From NCBI GenBank assembly GCA_965651255.1, contig CBFGRU010000110.1:1-9996 (forward strand): DNA of 9,996 nt. Direction: 5' to 3'. This DNA comes from CBFGRU01 sp965651255 (GTDB taxonomy: Bacteria > Planctomycetota > Phycisphaerae > Phycisphaerales > SM1A02). The position numbers were made by a program, and so were the translations under genes. Positions 1-6,843 of this stretch are shown piece by piece; the stretch's first letter is position 1, and each line of letters begins with the position of its first letter. The notes beneath the pieces were generated by a model. It ran no database searches, was not told the origin of the DNA, and saw only the letters and a list, made by a program, of their open reading frames with translations.

Positions 1-683
1 AGCTCTGCCTCGGCGAGGTAGGCCGGCCAGTACAGGCGATCGAGTTCCGTTCGCGCCTGCCCGAGCAGGTTCATCATCGTCTGAAAGTCCTTGGCCGGCT
101 GGCCGAGGATGCGAGCACGCAGCACGAGACTTTTCACCCCTTCGACGAGAACGGCCGGGTCATCAGTACGACCCGCGAGGAGGAGGCGCACCGGCTCATC
201 CACCGCGCGGTTGGCTTCGTCCGTTCGACCCATCGCGTACCACGCCTCGGCGCGAATGCGCGCGGCGGTGATCGTCTCCACATCCCGCAGCAGTTCGATG
301 GCCCGTTCGGCATCGCCCCGGAAGAGCGCGGCTTCGGCCCGAATCTCCGCCGGAACATCCTCATTCTGCAGCGCCGGATCGGCGAAATCCCACGCATTGA
401 GCGCGACGATCGCCCTCAACGTCGGCGTTTCCAGATCCTGAGCATTCCACACCCCGTGAAAAACGCGCAGGCCTCGGCGTTCTTCTTCCGTGCGATACTC
501 CGCATCGATCGTCTGGCGTGCTGCCTCATCAAGCGGGAAGACTTCCGGCACGAGCGGTTGCTGCTGCGGTTGCTGTGCGGCGGCCCGGCTGCTGATCAAG
601 AGCAGCATGATGACCAGCCCGCACACGGTGGGGACTCGTGCGGCTGTCCATCGAGACGACTTCACGATTCGATCCGATCGCAT
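1..683 (-). CDS. Exported TPR-like helical-repeat protein, N-terminal 227 residues (3' end outside window)
   Basis: An open reading frame on the minus strand starts at an ATG (complement of 681-683) and stays open to the left edge, so the C-terminus is missing. GGAGG (complement of 689-693) lies 5 bases upstream, a good Shine-Dalgarno that fixes the start. The N-terminus looks like a signal peptide: basic residues R2, R5, K8, R11 and R16, a hydrophobic stretch at about 20-32 (VCGLVIMLLLISS), then SRAAA before a Gln/Pro-rich segment (QQPQQQP). Cleavage after A36 is likely; there is no lipobox. From about residue 85 the chain is helical and Ala/Glu/Arg/Leu-rich, with TPR-like helix pairs around 112-135 and 140-162. 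I infer a periplasmic or envelope protein that binds partners through helical repeats. No catalytic domain is visible, though one could lie in the missing part. It is transcribed divergently from the cysteine dioxygenase gene. Confidence 0.75.
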   Translation of the reverse strand, partial: MRSDRIVKSSRWTAARVPTVCGLVIMLLLISSRAAAQQPQQQPLVPEVFPLDEAARQTIDAEYRTEEERRGLRVFHGVWNAQDLETPTLRAIVALNAWDFADPALQNEDVPAEIRAEAALFRGDAERAIELLRDVETITAARIRAEAWYAMGRTDEANRAVDEPVRLLLAGRTDDPAVLVEGVKSLVLRARILGQPAKDFQTMMNLLGQARTELDRLYWPAYLAEAE

Positions 684-777
684 GCTGACCTCCGTGTCGA
701 ACGGCCCGACGTGGGTTCGCGCGGGCCATCGGTTCTACCGGCTGTGGCGGGCAGCGCCGCGGAGAGGAAAAACTCCT

Positions 778-811
778 GTGACAACTGCACCGCTTCCAGT
801 AGACTAACGGT
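778..811 (+). promoter_or_regulatory. Putative promoter of the cysteine dioxygenase gene, possibly giving a leaderless mRNA
   Basis: GTGACA at 778-783 matches the -35 consensus at 5 of 6 positions. TAGACT at 800-805 matches the -10 box at 4 of 6, with a 16-base spacer. The -10 box ends six bases before the ATG at 812 and there is no Shine-Dalgarno, so transcription would begin about at the start codon. This is a prediction from sequence alone. Confidence 0.4.
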
Positions 812-1402
812 ATGAGCACGATGTCCGCCAATCGCGTCTCGCCGGATGCCTTTCCACGCCTCCAGCCGCTGATCGAGTATCTCGACTCGCTCACCGGTCG
901 GGCGGACTTGTCGGTCCTGGAACGACTGTTGACCGAGTTGGAGGTGTCCGAGGCAGACCTTCAGCCGGTCTGTCGATTCAAGTCTGAACGATACCAGCGA
1001 AACACGATCCGGCAGACGGAGTGGTATGAACTCGTTGCCCTGTGCTGGGAAGCCGGCCAGCGCACACCGATTCATGACCACCGCTCATCGAGCTGCGCGT
1101 TCAAGGTGATCAAAGGTGTCGCCAGCGAGACGCGCTTTGATCGCACGCCATCGGGACTGATTCGGCCGATGATCACTCGTGATCTCGAGCCCGGGTACCT
1201 CTGCGCTGCGGAAGATGCGGACATTCACCAGGTCGCCAACGCACAGCCCGAAGGGGCGCCGCTGATCACGCTGCACATCTATTCACCGCCGCTGCGTCAG
1301 TTTCATCGGTACACACTTGATACGCCATGCGTTGACGGTCAGGAGACAATTCAGGAACTCACGGCCAGCGGGCCGGACACCATCGTCTCATGCGATGAAT
1401 GA
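812..1402 (+). CDS. Cysteine dioxygenase (cupin, thiol dioxygenase), Arg-type with Cys/Tyr pair
   Basis: The 196-residue protein matches cysteine dioxygenase, the non-haem iron enzyme that oxidises L-cysteine to cysteine sulfinate with O2 in the cytoplasm. The cupin iron ligands are H88 and H90 (PIHDH) and H139 (DIHQVAN). The TLHIY motif supplies H155 and Y157, with T153 where the rat enzyme has Ser. R63 in RYQRN sits where rat Arg60 binds the substrate carboxylate, pointing to cysteine rather than 3-mercaptopropionate. C95 lies five residues after H90, the position of rat Cys93 that forms a thioether with the tyrosine; as far as I know most bacterial homologues have Gly there. Length is typical for the family. 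The start is ATG 812; ATG 821 in the same frame is possible. It stands alone, divergent from the exported protein and convergent with the kinase gene. Confidence 0.92.
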   Translation: MSTMSANRVSPDAFPRLQPLIEYLDSLTGRADLSVLERLLTELEVSEADLQPVCRFKSERYQRNTIRQTEWYELVALCWEAGQRTPIHDHRSSSCAFKVIKGVASETRFDRTPSGLIRPMITRDLEPGYLCAAEDADIHQVANAQPEGAPLITLHIYSPPLRQFHRYTLDTPCVDGQETIQELTASGPDTIVSCDE

Positions 1403-1420
1403 ACTTCGAGTGTTCGTTCA
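1396..1420. terminator. Possible hairpin shared by two convergent genes
   Basis: TGAA-t-GAAC (1396-1404) can pair with GTTC-g-TTCA (1412-1420) around a 7-base loop, the odd pair being a U-G wobble in the plus-strand RNA and an A-C mismatch in the minus-strand RNA. The hairpin spans the stop codons of both the dioxygenase (1400-1402) and the kinase (1418-1420). It is AT-rich and no T-tract follows, so terminator function is uncertain. Confidence 0.25.
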
Positions 1421-2044
1421 GACGGTCTCGGCGAGTCGCTGACCGAAGTGCGCATCCTGAACCGGAACAACGACCTCAAGCACGTGCATCAGGACTTCCG
1501 CCGGAGAACCGCTGGCATCGACCTTGTGGATAATCGCATCGTTGTAGTGTGCAAGCACCGGTGCGGTTTCGCGCTCGTACACCTCGAACCGGCGGCGAAT
1601 GACCTTCTCATCAGCATCATCCAACCGGTTTTCCTTCAGTGCGCGACGACGCATGCGGTGAACCATCTCTTCCAGATTGGTGCAGACCAGGTGTATCACG
1701 CAGAGGACGTCGATATATCGGTCCATCGCCTGCGCCTGCCCGGCGTTGCGCGGGATGCCATCGAGGATGAGCAGATCATCCTTCGGCTTGTAGAGACTCA
1801 GCACACTCTGGGCGTGCATGTTTTCCCGCCACATGCGGATCGTGAGATCATCCGGCACCAATTCGCCGCGCGAGGAGTGTTCGTAGAACGCCTTGCCCAA
1901 CTCGGTGTTGATATCAATTGAGCGAAAGACATCGCCGCAGGCAAGGTGGAAGAATCCGGGGATGCTGCCGAGAATCTTGCCCTGGGTTCCTTTGCCCGCA
2001 CCGGGAGGGCCGAACAGGAGCGCGGTTTTGTAGCGTTCGGGCAT
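1418..2044 (-). CDS. Adenylate kinase-family nucleoside monophosphate kinase (short LID, no zinc site)
   Basis: This 208-residue protein belongs to the adenylate kinase family, which moves a phosphate from ATP to a nucleoside monophosphate and balances the cytoplasmic nucleotide pool. The P-loop GPPGAGKGT is at residues 12-20. ACGDVFR (35-41) replaces the usual STGDxLR and carries the NMP-binding Arg41. DGIPR (95-99) corresponds to DGFPR, with Arg99. The LID is short: RRRALKENRLDD at about 132-143 leads directly into IRRRFEVYERETAPV, with the basic residues expected near the phosphates. The long four-Cys zinc LID of many bacterial Adk proteins is absent, as in UMP/CMP-kinase-like members, so substrate choice (AMP or another NMP) cannot be settled here; planctomycetes may also carry a standard adk elsewhere. 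The start ATG has only a weak GGAG 11 bases upstream. The gene converges on the cysteine dioxygenase with 15 bases between them. Confidence 0.88.
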   Translation of the reverse strand: MPERYKTALLFGPPGAGKGTQGKILGSIPGFFHLACGDVFRSIDINTELGKAFYEHSSRGELVPDDLTIRMWRENMHAQSVLSLYKPKDDLLILDGIPRNAGQAQAMDRYIDVLCVIHLVCTNLEEMVHRMRRRALKENRLDDADEKVIRRRFEVYERETAPVLAHYNDAIIHKVDASGSPAEVLMHVLEVVVPVQDAHFGQRLAETV

Positions 2045-2176
2045 TTGGCTCAGAACTCCATCTTTCGATTCGGTACGGAAAGAATCAGCCCGCCGCGTTC
2101 TGCGCCGGGCCGGGATGAACGAATGATGGTATCTTGGACCCGGTCTGAAGGGAATGCAAACACTGGCTCAGGGAAG

Positions 2177-3985
2177 ATGCCGAAAACCAGTCCGCCCAGC
2201 CCGCAAACCGCTCCGAATTCTCCACCGATGCTGCGCGGCTTGACGCGACGCTGGCGCTATCGGACCGATGCGCCTGCGACGACCGGCGGCATCGAACAAG
2301 GTGACCTGCTCACCCGGTTCATGGCCGTTCGGGGGTTGAGTGATCCGGAAGAGATCCAGCGGTTCACTCGGCCGAAACTCTCTCACCTGCACCCGCCCAA
2401 TCTACTCCCCGGCATTGAGCGCGCCGCCGAGCGACTCGTCTACGCGATCAGACAACGAGAACGCATCGTCATTTACGGCGATTACGATGTGGATGGTATC
2501 ACCGCGACGGCGATTCTGTACCACATCCTGAAAGCGGTTGCTCCCGATGCCGATCTCGTGTGTTACGTGCCGCACCGGTTGGATGAGGGGTACGGCCTGA
2601 ACTCAGACGCGATTCGTCAGCTTGCCCGCGAGGGAGCACGGGTCATCATCACCGTGGATTGCGGCATCACCGCGGTTGAGCCGGCGCGAGTCGCCCGCGA
2701 ACTCGGCGTGGACCTGATCATTACCGATCATCACAACCCGCCGGAAGAGGACTGTGACCAGCCCGATGCATTCACCATCGTGCATCCCCGGCTGAACGGA
2801 AGCAGATACCCTTTCCCCGAGCTTTGTGGCGCAGGGGTTGCGTTCAAAGTGGCATGGCAGTTTGCCATCGCGTACAGCGGCAGTGATCGGGTTGGTGGGT
2901 CCCTTCAACAGACGCTGCTTGATCTTCTGCCATTGGTCGCATTGGGCACAATTGCGGATGTCGTACCACTCATCGATGAAAACCGCGTGCTGACCGGATT
3001 CGGTTTGCAGGGCATCAAACAAAGTGCATTCATCGGCCTTCGTGCACTGTTGCAGGAGTCAGGCCTGCTGGGTGAACACGTTGACAGCGAAGCGGTGGGA
3101 TTCATTCTCGGCCCACGGCTGAATGCGTGCGGCCGCATGGGTCACGCCGCGGAAGCGGTTCAACTCTTTACGAGCGCGAACGCCGATGAATCGGCGTCCA
3201 TCGCCGCGAACCTCGCGAGACTCAATCGCGAGCGGCAACAGACCGAGCGGACGATCTGCGCCGAGGCGGAGCAACTCGCCATTGATCGCGGCATGACCGA
3301 AGACGATCGACGGATCATCATTCTCGCGCATGAGTCCTGGCACCCCGGCGTCGTGGGAATTGTGTGCTCACGACTGGTGGAACGATTCGGACGCCCCGCG
3401 ATTCTCCTGCAGCGGAACAGTGGAATCTGCAAGGGCTCGGCGAGGAGCATCGACGGTTACTCGATGTCAGCGGCCCTTGCGCACTGCAGCGAGTATCTGC
3501 TGACCCACGGCGGGCATGACATGGCGGCCGGACTCTCGCTCGAAGAAGAACAACTTGAACCGTTCATCGAAGCGCTCACCGAACACGCCAACCACTTCAT
3601 CAGTCCGGAGCTGCTCACGCCGAGTTCGACAATCGACCTTGATGCCAGTCTGGCGGACCTGACGCCCGCGGTGGTGAGTGAGTTATCGGGATTGTCTCCG
3701 TTCGGACGGGGCAATCCTCGCCCCGCGATACGATTGCGCGACATGCAAGTCACCTCCGTGCCTCGTGAGATTGGTCGAAACGGTCGCCATCTGAGCGTGA
3801 CCGTGACGTCCGACGATGACCATTTACGGAAGAATCTCCGCGCTGTGTGGTGGAATGGAGCGGCGCATGCCATGAACCTCGCCATGGGGACGCGATTGGA
3901 CCTCTTGATTCACCCCAAGCTGAACCATTGGAACGGTCGAACAACGGTCGAAGCGGAAATCATTGATGTTCGCCGATTGGCTTGA
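2177..3985 (+). CDS. recJ: Single-stranded-DNA-specific 5'-3' exonuclease RecJ
   Basis: RecJ degrades single-stranded DNA 5' to 3' in recombination and in base-excision and mismatch repair. With the start at 2177 it has 602 residues, close to the family norm. The DHH phosphoesterase core is complete: DYDVDG at 102-107, VDCG at 160-163, DHH at 184-186, and an ALGTIADVVPL segment further on. The DHHA1 part shows HPGVVGIVCSRL, a GSARS motif and GGHDMAAG from residue 445. An OB-type C-terminal domain follows a PFGRGNPRP motif. The start is uncertain. In-frame ATGs at 2123 (GGGA seven bases upstream) and 2228 (just before LRGLTRRWRYR, where RecJ homology seems to begin) are alternatives. I chose 2177 because codon third positions become GC-rich there, not because of a good Shine-Dalgarno. 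The gene is divergent from the kinase and 43 bases upstream of acpS. Confidence 0.95.
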   Translation: MPKTSPPSPQTAPNSPPMLRGLTRRWRYRTDAPATTGGIEQGDLLTRFMAVRGLSDPEEIQRFTRPKLSHLHPPNLLPGIERAAERLVYAIRQRERIVIYGDYDVDGITATAILYHILKAVAPDADLVCYVPHRLDEGYGLNSDAIRQLAREGARVIITVDCGITAVEPARVARELGVDLIITDHHNPPEEDCDQPDAFTIVHPRLNGSRYPFPELCGAGVAFKVAWQFAIAYSGSDRVGGSLQQTLLDLLPLVALGTIADVVPLIDENRVLTGFGLQGIKQSAFIGLRALLQESGLLGEHVDSEAVGFILGPRLNACGRMGHAAEAVQLFTSANADESASIAANLARLNRERQQTERTICAEAEQLAIDRGMTEDDRRIIILAHESWHPGVVGIVCSRLVERFGRPAILLQRNSGICKGSARSIDGYSMSAALAHCSEYLLTHGGHDMAAGLSLEEEQLEPFIEALTEHANHFISPELLTPSSTIDLDASLADLTPAVVSELSGLSPFGRGNPRPAIRLRDMQVTSVPREIGRNGRHLSVTVTSDDDHLRKNLRAVWWNGAAHAMNLAMGTRLDLLIHPKLNHWNGRTTVEAEIIDVRRLA

Positions 3986-3999
3986 ATCGTCCAACAAGA

Positions 4000-4028
4000 A
4001 CTCTGTGCTCATGGAGTAGAGTCTTCGT
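4000..4028 (+). promoter_or_regulatory. Inverted repeat and -10-like box just before acpS
   Basis: ACTCT (4000-4004) and AGAGT (4018-4022) form an inverted repeat with an inner CTC/GAG pair (4008-4010 and 4014-4016). TAGAGT at 4017-4022 resembles a -10 box (4 of 6) and ends six bases before the ATG of acpS, so a leaderless start at 4029 is possible. I see no convincing -35 box; acpS may simply be read through from recJ. Confidence 0.3.
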
Positions 4029-4421
4029 ATGCAACTGGTTGGACATGGAGTTGACCTCGTTGATCTCGACCGGATCGGTGCGCTGATCGAGCGGCACGGT
4101 CAGCGGTTCATCGACCGAGTGTTTACCAATGGGGAAATCGCCTACGCCGATGCGGGCGGGCGACGACGGACAGAACGGTTCGCCGCGAGATTTGCCGCCA
4201 AGGAGGCCGTGTTCAAGGCACTCGGGACGGGCTGGCGCAGCGGAATCACATGGCGGGATGTCGAAGTCATCCGCGAACCGTCTGGCGCCCCCCGCGTACG
4301 ACTTTCCGGTCGATGTCTGGAGATTGCCGAAGAACGTGGAGCCACGGGTTGGATCATCTCGTTAAGCCACACCGACCGGACGGCGATCGCCAGTGTGATC
4401 GCGGTGAGTGAAACACGGTAG
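4029..4421 (+). CDS. acpS: Holo-[acyl-carrier-protein] synthase (AcpS)
   Basis: AcpS moves the 4'-phosphopantetheine arm of coenzyme A to the serine of apo-ACP, activating fatty-acid synthesis in the cytoplasm. At 130 residues it has the size of the short, homotrimeric AcpS type. The N-terminal GHGVDLVDLDRI motif gives the magnesium ligand D9. The second signature, RFAAKEAVFKALGTG, supplies E59 and K63. The C-terminal SLSHTD motif (111-116) with H114 completes the family pattern. ATG 4029 is the natural start because the homology begins within five residues; there is no Shine-Dalgarno. It sits 43 bases after recJ and 44 before the next gene on the same strand, so part of a run with recJ is likely. 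I see nothing missing or fused. Confidence 0.95.
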   Translation: MQLVGHGVDLVDLDRIGALIERHGQRFIDRVFTNGEIAYADAGGRRRTERFAARFAAKEAVFKALGTGWRSGITWRDVEVIREPSGAPRVRLSGRCLEIAEERGATGWIISLSHTDRTAIASVIAVSETR

Positions 4422-4465
4422 AATGGGATGGTCGGAACCTCTCCTCCGGCCGAAAGGATTGTGAC

Positions 4466-5260
4466 GTGTCGAAGCAGCGCGGGAAGCCCACGCTCTACGA
4501 ACACCTGGTGCGAAAGAACCGGGAGGATGGCGGTCTGCCCCCATCGGCCCCCGTTCCAGAGCCGGTATCGCCAGTCGGCCCAAGCTCGGGAGGCGCAGAC
4601 CTCGCCGGATTGCTGCGCGGGGGGCGCACCGTCCGACTGCCGGTGGGCTACCTGCTCGTCGGAGCGACACTCGCAATTCTACTGGTCGTGATTGCCTACT
4701 CCGTTGGCTACAGCGGTGGGAAACGTGACCAGATCGCCGCTCATCAGCGAGACCTGGATGCCCTGACCGAAAATGAGCGAATCGCCAACGAACTCGCGCG
4801 GGGTACCGATTCAGGGACTGGCGAACGGGTCACACCGCCAACCCCGCCGAACCGTGGCGACCGAACGGATGGGACGAACCGAACGGGCGGAAACCAGACC
4901 GGGAGTGGCAACCAGTCCAACTTGCCAGTCGGAGGGAACAATCAGCCCCGAAATCCTGGCCCAGCGGTCCGTCCGATCGAGACTGACCCCCGTGAAGCCG
5001 GATTGAACTACTTCTATCTCGTGACGACCAGCCATGAGAATGCAGTCCGAGTGGCCGAATTTTGCCGCCGGTACGGTGTGGAAGCGTATGTGGTGCGCGC
5101 GAATAATCTTTCTCGTGTCCTCGCCGTGCCGGGCTTCCGGCCGGAGGATGATGGCCTGCGTCAGCGCGTTGAAACCGACATTCGTCGGGTGAAGGAAGCG
5201 TGGCGACAGGAAGTCGGGCGGGATGAAATCGGGCTTTCGCCCGAGCGTTACCGCGGTTAG
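4466..5260 (+). CDS. Single-pass membrane protein with low-complexity linker and possible SPOR-like C-terminal domain
   Basis: I do not recognise a named family for this 264-residue protein. A cytoplasmic N-terminus of about 58 residues (basic, then Pro/Ser-rich) precedes one strong membrane segment at about 59-82 (PVGYLLVGATLAILLVVIAYSVGY). A helical stretch (about 86-112) follows, then a linker rich in Asn, Gly, Thr and Pro (about 113-170). The C-terminal part (about 179-250) starts with NYFYLVTTSHENAVRVAEF, has VEAYVV and RVLAVPGF, and ends in charged helix. That order of strands and helix resembles a SPOR peptidoglycan-binding domain, but this is fold-level inference only. An envelope role outside the inner membrane would fit. 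The start is GTG 4466, with AAGGA at 4454-4458 seven bases upstream. It lies between acpS and the PVC small basic protein gene on the same strand. Confidence 0.8.
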   Translation: MSKQRGKPTLYEHLVRKNREDGGLPPSAPVPEPVSPVGPSSGGADLAGLLRGGRTVRLPVGYLLVGATLAILLVVIAYSVGYSGGKRDQIAAHQRDLDALTENERIANELARGTDSGTGERVTPPTPPNRGDRTDGTNRTGGNQTGSGNQSNLPVGGNNQPRNPGPAVRPIETDPREAGLNYFYLVTTSHENAVRVAEFCRRYGVEAYVVRANNLSRVLAVPGFRPEDDGLRQRVETDIRRVKEAWRQEVGRDEIGLSPERYRG

Positions 5261-5311
5261 CGACCAGCAATTGCCGCACGAAGCATTCGACGGTTTTGAG
5301 GATCCTTTACA

Positions 5312-5545
5312 ATGAGTCTGCACCGAAGTCTGAAGACCAAGTCCGGCGCCCTTGAAGCGCACCGCAATGTCCTGACCCGGCCGGAGCGCATTGCCAAGTT
5401 GACTGAGGAAGGGCGATTCGGTAACGAGGCCGCACCGATCGGCCTGCCGAAAGTTCGCAACATCAAGATCTCAACCGGCAAGAAGAAGGCCGAGGACAAG
5501 GAAGAAGGCGCTGAAGCAGCACCGGCGAAGGGCGCCAAGAAGTAG
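5312..5545 (+). CDS. PVC-group small basic protein (signature protein family)
   Basis: This 77-residue protein matches the small, strongly basic family found in Planctomycetes, Verrucomicrobia and Chlamydiae. Its hallmarks are an N-terminal MSLHRSLKTK, the central NVLTRPERIAKL (about 20-31), and GLPKVRNIKI (about 44-53). The family's biochemical role is not firmly known; a nucleic-acid or ribosome-linked housekeeping role has been proposed because of its size, charge and conservation. Here the usual Lys/Arg-rich end is replaced by a longer tail of mixed Lys, Glu and Ala (about 56-77), which is probably disordered. The start ATG has GAGGA ten bases upstream. A strong terminator follows 50 bases after the stop, so the gene closes the recJ-acpS run and may also be expressed on its own. 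Confidence 0.85.
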   Translation: MSLHRSLKTKSGALEAHRNVLTRPERIAKLTEEGRFGNEAAPIGLPKVRNIKISTGKKKAEDKEEGAEAAPAKGAKK

Positions 5546-5555
5546 TCAGTGACAC

Positions 5556-5574
5556 TGCCGCCTCTGGTGCGGCA
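5556..5574 (+). other. Short hairpin after the small basic protein gene
   Basis: TGCCGC (5556-5561) pairs perfectly with GCGGCA (5569-5574) around a 7-base loop. No T-tract follows. It lies in the 3' untranslated part just before the main terminator and could protect the mRNA end. Confidence 0.35.
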
Positions 5575-5594
5575 TGGAATGAGTCGATTTCAAG

Positions 5595-5632
5595 CACCGC
5601 CGGTGAGTACCATCCCGGCGGTGTTGTTGTTT
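5595..5632 (+). terminator. Rho-independent terminator after the small basic protein gene
   Basis: CACCGCCGG (5595-5603) and CCGGCGGTG (5615-5623) form a perfect 9-base-pair GC-rich stem with an 11-base loop, followed directly by TTGTTGTTT (5624-5632). This is the clearest intrinsic terminator in the window. It separates the recJ-to-small-protein run from the aminotransferase group. Confidence 0.8.
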
Positions 5633-5664
5633 CCGCATCTCCTGCATTGGCGATTCCTTTCACC

Positions 5665-6843
5665 ATGGAGCATTCTGTGCTCGACTTGAAGACACTGGTT
5701 TCCTCACGCAGCCGCTCGATTGATGCCTCGGGAATCCGACGAGTCTTTGAACTCGGCGCCAATCTTCGAGATCCGATCAATCTGTCGATCGGGCAACCGG
5801 ATTTTCCGGTCCCGGAAGCCATGAAGGACGCCGCCATTGCTGCCATTCGCGCGGACCGCAATGGCTATACGCTGACGCAGGGCATCCCCGAACTCCGCGC
5901 TCGGATCGCAGCACGACTGCTGCACGAGGTCAATTGGCCGCTTCCCTCGGAAGAACTTGGCTTGGTCGTCACCAGCGGGACCAGCGGCGCTTTGCTGTTG
6001 GCGTTCATGGCCTTACTCGACCCGGGCGATGAAGCGATCATTCCCGATCCCTATTTCGTCATGTATCCACAACTCGGGAAGATCATCGGTACCCGTACCG
6101 TGCAGTGTGACACCTATCCGGATTTCCGAATGACCGCTGAGCGTGTGGAGCCGCTCATCACCGAACGGACCAAGGTTCTGCTCGTGAACTCGCCCGCCAA
6201 TCCCACCGGGGTGGTCCTCAACTCCAACGAGCTGAAGGAATTGGTTGAACTCTGCGACTCGCGCGGCGTCCTCTTGATCTCCGACGAAATCTATGATGAG
6301 TTCACCTACCGCGAAGGGCTGGAGGACGGGCAATTCCCGACACCCGCACGGTTCAGCGATCGTGTGTTGTTGATTCGCGGTTTCGGGAAGAGTTACGGCT
6401 GCACCGGCTGGCGGCTGGGCTACGCAGCGGGTCCGAAGTCCATCATTGATGAGATCGCCAAACTTCAGCAGTATACGTTCGTCTGTGCACCGTCAGTGGC
6501 GCAATGGGGCGCAGCCGAAGCATTCGACTGCGATCTTTCGCCGATCGTCAACAGTTACCGGGAGCGACGGGATCTGGTGCTCGATACGCTTCGCCCCGTC
6601 ACCGAAGTGACGCTGCCCGGCGGCGCGTTCTATGCATTCATCAAGGTTCCCGAGCATCTCGGCGAGACCGCGACGCAGTTTGTTGAACGCGCGATTGCGC
6701 GCAGCGTACTGGTGATTCCGGGGGCGGTCTTCAGCCAACGCGATACGCACTTTCGACTGTCGTACGCAGCGCCGCCGGAGAAGCTGAAGAAAGGCGTTGA
6801 GATTCTGGCTGAGTTGATGACCCCCGGAAAGGGAGATCGATGA
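5665..6843 (+). CDS. Pyridoxal-phosphate aminotransferase, class I/II (aspartate/aromatic type)
   Basis: The 392-residue protein is a fold-type I, PLP-dependent aminotransferase, swapping an amino group between an amino acid and a 2-oxo acid. Visible landmarks are IGQPDFPVP near the N-terminus, Tyr in GYTLTQGIPELR, SPANPTGVV with N179, SDEIYDEF with D207 (PLP ring nitrogen) and Y210, GFGKSYGCTGWRLGY with the PLP lysine K242, and HFRLSYA with R364, which binds the substrate carboxylate. This places it with aspartate, alanine or aromatic transaminases; the amino acid used cannot be read from sequence alone. The start is uncertain. I give ATG 5665, but TTG 5647 and GTG 5677 (GGAG six bases upstream, inside the proposed start) are in frame. 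It follows a terminator, so it probably begins a new transcript, and its stop overlaps the next start by 4 bases. Confidence 0.92.
   Translation: MEHSVLDLKTLVSSRSRSIDASGIRRVFELGANLRDPINLSIGQPDFPVPEAMKDAAIAAIRADRNGYTLTQGIPELRARIAARLLHEVNWPLPSEELGLVVTSGTSGALLLAFMALLDPGDEAIIPDPYFVMYPQLGKIIGTRTVQCDTYPDFRMTAERVEPLITERTKVLLVNSPANPTGVVLNSNELKELVELCDSRGVLLISDEIYDEFTYREGLEDGQFPTPARFSDRVLLIRGFGKSYGCTGWRLGYAAGPKSIIDEIAKLQQYTFVCAPSVAQWGAAEAFDCDLSPIVNSYRERRDLVLDTLRPVTEVTLPGGAFYAFIKVPEHLGETATQFVERAIARSVLVIPGAVFSQRDTHFRLSYAAPPEKLKKGVEILAELMTPGKGDR

Noticed and set aside
761..776. GGAG...CTCC inverted repeat with an A-run, considered as a terminator or operator
   Set aside because: Only 4 base pairs with an 8-base loop, and it lies between divergent genes where no terminator is needed.
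91..815. Plus-strand open frames of 105-119 codons near the left edge
   Set aside because: They mirror the minus-strand exported protein, which has a Shine-Dalgarno, signal peptide and helical repeats; the plus frames are Ser/Arg-rich without domains.
4850..4975. Possible DNA repeat or contingency tract in the Asn/Gly/Thr-rich linker
   Set aside because: The repetition is at amino-acid composition level only; I found no exact tandem unit of any length that would slip.
4811..5362. A 183-codon minus-strand open frame opposite the linker-containing membrane protein
   Set aside because: No conserved motif, and its start lies inside the certain small basic protein gene; the plus-strand gene has a good Shine-Dalgarno and a membrane helix.
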